Shown: positions 5,930-8,502 of the stretch, in pieces
How the letters are laid out: every line of letters starts with the position of its first letter
Position numbering within the stretch: the stretch's first letter is position 1
Assembly (NCBI RefSeq): GCF_020024835.1
Contig: NZ_JAHHTD010000048.1
Span: 1-8,502, forward strand
Length of the DNA: 8,502 bases
Direction of reading: 5' to 3'
Source: Campylobacter sp.
Lineage (GTDB): Bacteria > Campylobacterota > Campylobacteria > Campylobacterales > Campylobacteraceae
Made by a program: the position numbers and the translations under genes
The notes under the pieces: generated by a model
The model's input: only the letters and a program-made list of their open reading frames with translations
Database searches by the model: none
Told to the model about the DNA's origin: nothing

Positions 5930-6543
5930 GGATTTAAATAACCTATTAGAGCACCAATGTGAATTTTATCATTTTCATTAATGCAAATTTTACTATTTTT
6001 TGGTAAAAATAAACTCACGCTACCATCTAACATAAAGCCTATTTCTTGAGCGTGATCTAAATGACAACCAAAATCATAGATATGAGCTTTTCTATTTAAA
6101 GCACCAAAATTAATACGCATAGCCCACAATTTATCTTTTGAATTTACTAAAAATAAGATTCTTTCACTCAATAAATTCATATTTTTTATAAAAGGACACA
6201 AAAAAAGTCCATGTTTTATAGTTGTTTTTTTGATTTCTAATTTAAGTGGAGCTATGATAGTTCCTTGGGAAAAAATTGAATTTATAATTTGAATTTCAAC
6301 ACACTCGCCAATTTCAGCATAGGTGGTTGATTGAATTTTTTTAACTATACCTTCTATAGGAGAAATAATAGCACTAGAATCTGCTATATGTTTAACAAAT
6401 CTTATTCTAAAAAGATATAAAAACAATATCCATATCAAACATAAAATCCAAGAAAATCCCCATATAAACTGAATTATTGCAAAAAATATAGCAAAGAATA
6501 TTAAAAAATTTAAACCAGCTTTTGCAATAAAATTAAATTTCAT
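5926..6543 (-). CDS. Phosphatidylserine decarboxylase-like membrane protein
   Basis: Related to the short Psd type, which converts phosphatidylserine to phosphatidylethanolamine using a pyruvoyl group formed by self-cleavage at Gly-Ser. It has 205 residues, with an N-terminal hairpin of membrane helices (about 10-46). Recognisable blocks are AIISPIEGIVKKI (58-70), equivalent to SPADG; LLSER (124-128), equivalent to the NER block; and IGFMLDGSVSLFLP (168-181), with the Gly174-Ser175 cleavage site. By eye, the triad Asp of SPADG is Glu64, and the His of the VHVNRAP block is missing (the segment reads SIFSQGTIIAP, 89-99). Activity is therefore uncertain, and an inactive or repurposed paralogue is possible. 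Its ATG shares an A with the ftsH stop (TAATG), with AAGGA 6 bases upstream. Its neighbour pssA makes the expected substrate. Confidence 0.8.
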   Translation of the reverse strand: MKFNFIAKAGLNFLIFFAIFFAIIQFIWGFSWILCLIWILFLYLFRIRFVKHIADSSAIISPIEGIVKKIQSTTYAEIGECVEIQIINSIFSQGTIIAPLKLEIKKTTIKHGLFLCPFIKNMNLLSERILFLVNSKDKLWAMRINFGALNRKAHIYDFGCHLDHAQEIGFMLDGSVSLFLPKNSKICINENDKIHIGALIGYLNP

Positions 6544-8453
6544 TAACTTTCCTTAACACTTTCTTGTTTTTCCTCTAAGCGAGTAGGAATATTATTTTCC
6601 TCTTCATAATTTTTAATAATTTCTCTAACTTTATTTCCATCTATAGTTTCTTCTTCATATAAAGTTTTTACCATAGTCTCAATTGCTCCATAATATATTT
6701 TAAGGATTTCTTTTACACCTTGATATCTTTCATCTAAGGTTTTTTTGACATATTCGTCTAAATCCTGTGCCATTTTATCTGAATAATCCTTGATAGTTTG
6801 ACCGCCACTTAAGAAAGTATTTCTTTGCTTTTCAAGCACCATAAGACCAGCTATTTCGCTCATTCCATACATAGAAATCATAGCTTTTATAATATCCGTT
6901 GCACGTTCTAAGTCATTGCTAGCACCAGTTGAAATTTCTTTTATGAAAATTTCTTCAGCAGCACGTCCGCCTAAAAGAACATCAACTTCTGCTAAAAGTT
7001 CATGTTTTTGCATTAAAAATTTATTTTCTTCAGGAGTATTTAGAGTGTATCCAAGTGCTGCTAATCCTCTTGGAATCACAGAAACTTTACTTACTTTTTT
7101 AGCTCCTTTTGTGGTTTCAGCTATTAGTGCATGACCGCATTCATGATATGTTACTATTTTTTTCTCTTTATCATTAATCCTACGAGATTTTTTTTCAAGT
7201 CCTGCTATAGCTCTTTCAACGGCTTCAACTAAATCTTTTTGTTCTACGTGTTTTTTAGAATCTCTACCAGCTAAAAGTGCTGCTTCATTAATGATATTAG
7301 CTAAATCAGCTCCAGCTAATCCAGCAGTCAATCTTGCGATATCTTCTACCTTTACTTCAGGAGAGATTTTAACATCTTTCATATGCACTTTTAAAATATC
7401 ACATCTACCTTTAAAATCTGGCTTATCCACTAAAACTTGTCTGTCAAAACGACCAGGTCTTAATAAAGCAGCATCAAGCACTTCAGGTCGGTTAGTTGCT
7501 GCTAGGACTATCACTGGTGAGCTTTCAGTGCCAAATCCATCCATTTCAGCTAAAAGTTGATTTAGCGTTTGTTCTCTTTCATCATTTCCACCCATCATAC
7601 CACTAGCAGCACGAGATTTTCCAATTGCGTCTATTTCATCTATAAATACAATAGCAGGAGCTTCTTTTTTTGCATTTTCAAATAAATCTCTTACTCTTGA
7701 AGCGCCAACACCAACAAACATTTCTATAAAAGATGATCCTGATACACTAAAAAATGGCACATCAGCTTCTCCAGCTACTGCCTTTGCTAGTAATGTCTTA
7801 CCTGTTCCTGGAGGTCCTACAAGTAAAAGTCCTTTTGGAATTTTTGCACCAAGTTTAATGTATCTTTCTGGATATCTTAAGAAATCAACAATTTCCTTAA
7901 CTTCCTCTTTTGCCTCTTCAACACCAGCAACGTCGTTAAATTTAACCTTGGGTTTTTCTGAATTAACTAATTTTTTTGAACTTCCAATTCCAAGGATAGA
8001 ACCACCCATATTTTTTTGCATACGAGAAGCTAAAAACATCCAAATCCCAAAGAAAATAAATACAGGTAAAACCCAAGAAAGTAGTAAATCTATAAACCAA
8101 TTGCTTTCACTAGAATATCCATATGAAATACCTTTTGAATCAAGTAAAGATACAAAAGTTGCATCATTGGGAACTTTTTTTGTTATATAAACCATATTTC
8201 CAGTTTTAGAAATAGCTTTTATCGTTGTTTGACCTATATCAACTTGAGCAATTTGGTTATTTTCAATTAAAGTTTTTAATTCAGAATAAATAATTTTTTT
8301 AGTATTTTCACTACCAATAAAATTCATAGTCGAATCATCTGATAGACTTCTAAATAAAACTATCGCTATCATAGCAAAAACAGCAAAAATAAAGATAGGA
8401 TTTTTATTAAAAAAATTATTATTATTATTTTGATTATTTGATTTTTTATCCAT
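6543..8453 (-). CDS. ftsH: ATP-dependent zinc metalloprotease FtsH
   Basis: Hexameric membrane-anchored AAA+ protease that extracts and degrades misfolded membrane proteins and selected regulators; essential in many bacteria. The 636 residues match the family (E. coli about 644). There is a polar Asn-rich N-terminus, TM1 (about 18-36), a periplasmic domain, and TM2 (about 121-142). The AAA domain has Walker A GPPGTGKT (213-220), Walker B VFIDEID (269-275), the pore motif MFVG (245-248), and a second region of homology with arginine fingers Arg332 and Arg335. The protease domain has HECGH (437-441), with Asp514 in ASNDLERAT as likely third zinc ligand. All key residues are intact. The start overlaps the prmA stop by 8 bases and has AAGGA upstream. 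Its place ahead of lipid-synthesis genes suggests coordinated control of membrane content. Confidence 0.98.
   Translation of the reverse strand: MDKKSNNQNNNNNFFNKNPIFIFAVFAMIAIVLFRSLSDDSTMNFIGSENTKKIIYSELKTLIENNQIAQVDIGQTTIKAISKTGNMVYITKKVPNDATFVSLLDSKGISYGYSSESNWFIDLLLSWVLPVFIFFGIWMFLASRMQKNMGGSILGIGSSKKLVNSEKPKVKFNDVAGVEEAKEEVKEIVDFLRYPERYIKLGAKIPKGLLLVGPPGTGKTLLAKAVAGEADVPFFSVSGSSFIEMFVGVGASRVRDLFENAKKEAPAIVFIDEIDAIGKSRAASGMMGGNDEREQTLNQLLAEMDGFGTESSPVIVLAATNRPEVLDAALLRPGRFDRQVLVDKPDFKGRCDILKVHMKDVKISPEVKVEDIARLTAGLAGADLANIINEAALLAGRDSKKHVEQKDLVEAVERAIAGLEKKSRRINDKEKKIVTYHECGHALIAETTKGAKKVSKVSVIPRGLAALGYTLNTPEENKFLMQKHELLAEVDVLLGGRAAEEIFIKEISTGASNDLERATDIIKAMISMYGMSEIAGLMVLEKQRNTFLSGGQTIKDYSDKMAQDLDEYVKKTLDERYQGVKEILKIYYGAIETMVKTLYEEETIDGNKVREIIKNYEEENNIPTRLEEKQESVKES
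8415..8429 (-). repeat. (AAT)5 trinucleotide repeat in ftsH
   Basis: Five AAT codons in a row encode Asn9-Asn13 of FtsH, inside an Asn-rich cytoplasmic tail before TM1. Changes in copy number would keep the reading frame, so only tail length would vary. Confidence 0.6.
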
Positions 8454-8502
8454 TATTTTCCTTTTTATAGACTAAACTTAACCATTCTCCTTTATTTTTA
8501 TA
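8446..8502 (-). CDS. prmA: Ribosomal protein L11 methyltransferase, C-terminal end only
   Basis: An open minus-strand frame enters from the right edge and ends with TAA at 8448-8446. It encodes 18 visible residues, YKNKGEWLSLVYKKENNG. The GEWLSL..KK ending resembles the EEW-type C-terminus of PrmA, which methylates ribosomal protein L11 in the cytoplasm. Known epsilonproteobacterial order (cheY-prmA-ftsH) supports the call. Its last 8 bases overlap the ftsH start (ATGGATAA), pointing to one transcript with coupled translation. Only the tail is visible, so identity rests mostly on context. Confidence 0.65.
   Translation of the reverse strand, partial: YKNKGEWLSLVYKKENNG

Noticed and set aside
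6916..8190. Three plus-strand reading frames (6916-7134, 7291-7560, 7858-8190) opposite ftsH
   Set aside because: They lie antisense to conserved FtsH domains and have no family resemblance or ribosome sites that I can see.

Overview
The window is AT-rich chromosomal DNA from an epsilonproteobacterium, almost certainly a Campylobacter. The main support is a full-length CiaB (Campylobacter invasion antigen B), a gene essentially tied to this group. The cheY-type neighbourhood order prmA-ftsH-psd-like-pssA, the A/T-dominated codon use, and Campylobacter-style promoters (a good -10 box, periodic T-rich DNA upstream, no clear -35) agree with it. I cannot fix the species. From memory, the gene order differs from C. 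jejuni NCTC 11168, so another species such as a C. lari-group member is plausible.

Left part (1-2481). The window opens inside a plus-strand gene whose 5' end is cut off. Its C-terminus carries the RNxxxH motif of the HEPN-like DUF4209 family; it looks accessory. It converges on prs (PRPP synthase, minus strand), with a perfect 12-bp hairpin between them. Behind prs on the same strand lies a YciA-type hotdog acyl-CoA thioesterase.

Middle (2482-4460). The thioesterase and ciaB diverge from a 65-base gap in which one palindromic 8-mer supplies a TATAAT box to each strand. CiaB contains an HExxH motif and a downstream EExKA motif, a pattern seen in gluzincin metallopeptidases. ciaB converges on a minus-strand tRNA-Ser(GCU).

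Right part (4461-8502). All genes are on the minus strand. In transcription order they are the last 18 codons of prmA, ftsH, a Psd-like gene, pssA, then (after 66 bases with a possible own promoter) a small PepSY-type membrane protein, and finally tRNA-Ser. prmA/ftsH overlap by 8 bases, ftsH/psd-like by 1 and psd-like/pssA by 4, so these four form a tightly coupled operon. It joins ribosomal-protein methylation, membrane proteolysis and phosphatidylserine synthesis. The Psd-like protein keeps the Gly-Ser self-cleavage site but seems to lack the Asp and His of the usual catalytic triad.

I saw no CRISPR array, insertion sequence, rRNA, riboswitch or prophage gene. The longest gene-free stretch is under 100 bases. 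The best leads are the CiaB metallopeptidase signature, the altered Psd-like protein, the cut-off DUF4209/HEPN gene and the symmetric divergent promoter.
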